Shown piece after piece: positions 12,026-12,034 of a stretch of DNA of 12,034 bases (the first letter of the stretch is position 1; every line of letters begins with the position of its first letter). Under the pieces are notes generated by a model that made no database searches, had not been told where the DNA came from, and saw only the letters and a program-made list of their open reading frames with translations. The translations under genes and the position numbers were made by a program. The stretch covers positions 1 through 12,034 of the forward strand of contig JAIELU010000197.1 in the NCBI GenBank assembly GCA_019752775.1, read 5' to 3'. This DNA is from Campylobacterales bacterium (GTDB taxonomy: Bacteria > Campylobacterota > Campylobacteria > Campylobacterales > Arcobacteraceae).

Positions 12026-12034
12026 GAAGTATTT

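Noticed and set aside
1..12034. CRISPR array, riboswitch or rRNA
   Set aside because: No regularly spaced repeats, no conserved riboswitch core and no rRNA segments were seen on either strand.

Overview
The window comes from a very AT-rich bacterial chromosome. Campylobacterota, most likely an Arcobacter-type organism, fits best. The reasons are the low GC, TATAAT-like -10 boxes mostly without a recognisable -35, a seven-helix membrane histidine kinase whose H-box region contains THQFRQPL, a CcoG that ends in overlapping stop codons with a neighbour, and tightly packed small transcription units. The taxon is an inference from gene content and composition; no marker gene such as rRNA is present.

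Layout. Bases 1-92 look like the end of an inserted mobile element. Its GC is higher in the first 40 bases, it holds an open reading frame running out of the left edge, and it has repeated ACGACA motifs behind a TGT terminus. It cuts off a phosphomannomutase/phosphoglucomutase gene (to 547), leaving only domain I. That gene overlaps an intact O6-alkylguanine-DNA alkyltransferase gene (537-1070). Divergent from it is an overlapping two-component pair (1112-3101): an OmpR/PhoB-type regulator followed by a 7-TM histidine kinase. The kinase gene meets ccoG (3098-4423, a membrane Fe-S protein for cbb3 oxidase assembly) tail to tail, with overlapping stop codons. The ccoG terminator lies inside the kinase coding sequence.

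From 4542 to 8470 come a secreted DUF4412-like protein on the plus strand, then a minus-strand pair: proA (proline biosynthesis) followed 27 bp later by a large GH17 glucanase-like membrane protein. The terminator of the DUF4412-like gene lies inside the 3' end of the GH17 gene, the second such case in the window.

From 8592 to 9856 lie small genes with little or no recognisable function: a 72-residue Cro-like helix-turn-helix protein, a divergent 37-residue protein with a good promoter and ribosome binding site, and a pair of small membrane-type proteins. The last 2.2 kb hold an MscS-type mechanosensitive channel with a large periplasmic N-terminal region, a tRNA-Leu(GAG), and a strong hairpin terminator that ends an operon entering from beyond the right edge.

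Most of the window is ordinary housekeeping and sensory content. The parts most worth a second look are the insertion junction at the left edge, the divergent HTH/37-residue cassette, the GH17 multi-membrane-span protein, and the apparently leaderless divergent promoters at 1071-1111. I see no CRISPR array, toxin-antitoxin pair that I can name, or complete transposon.
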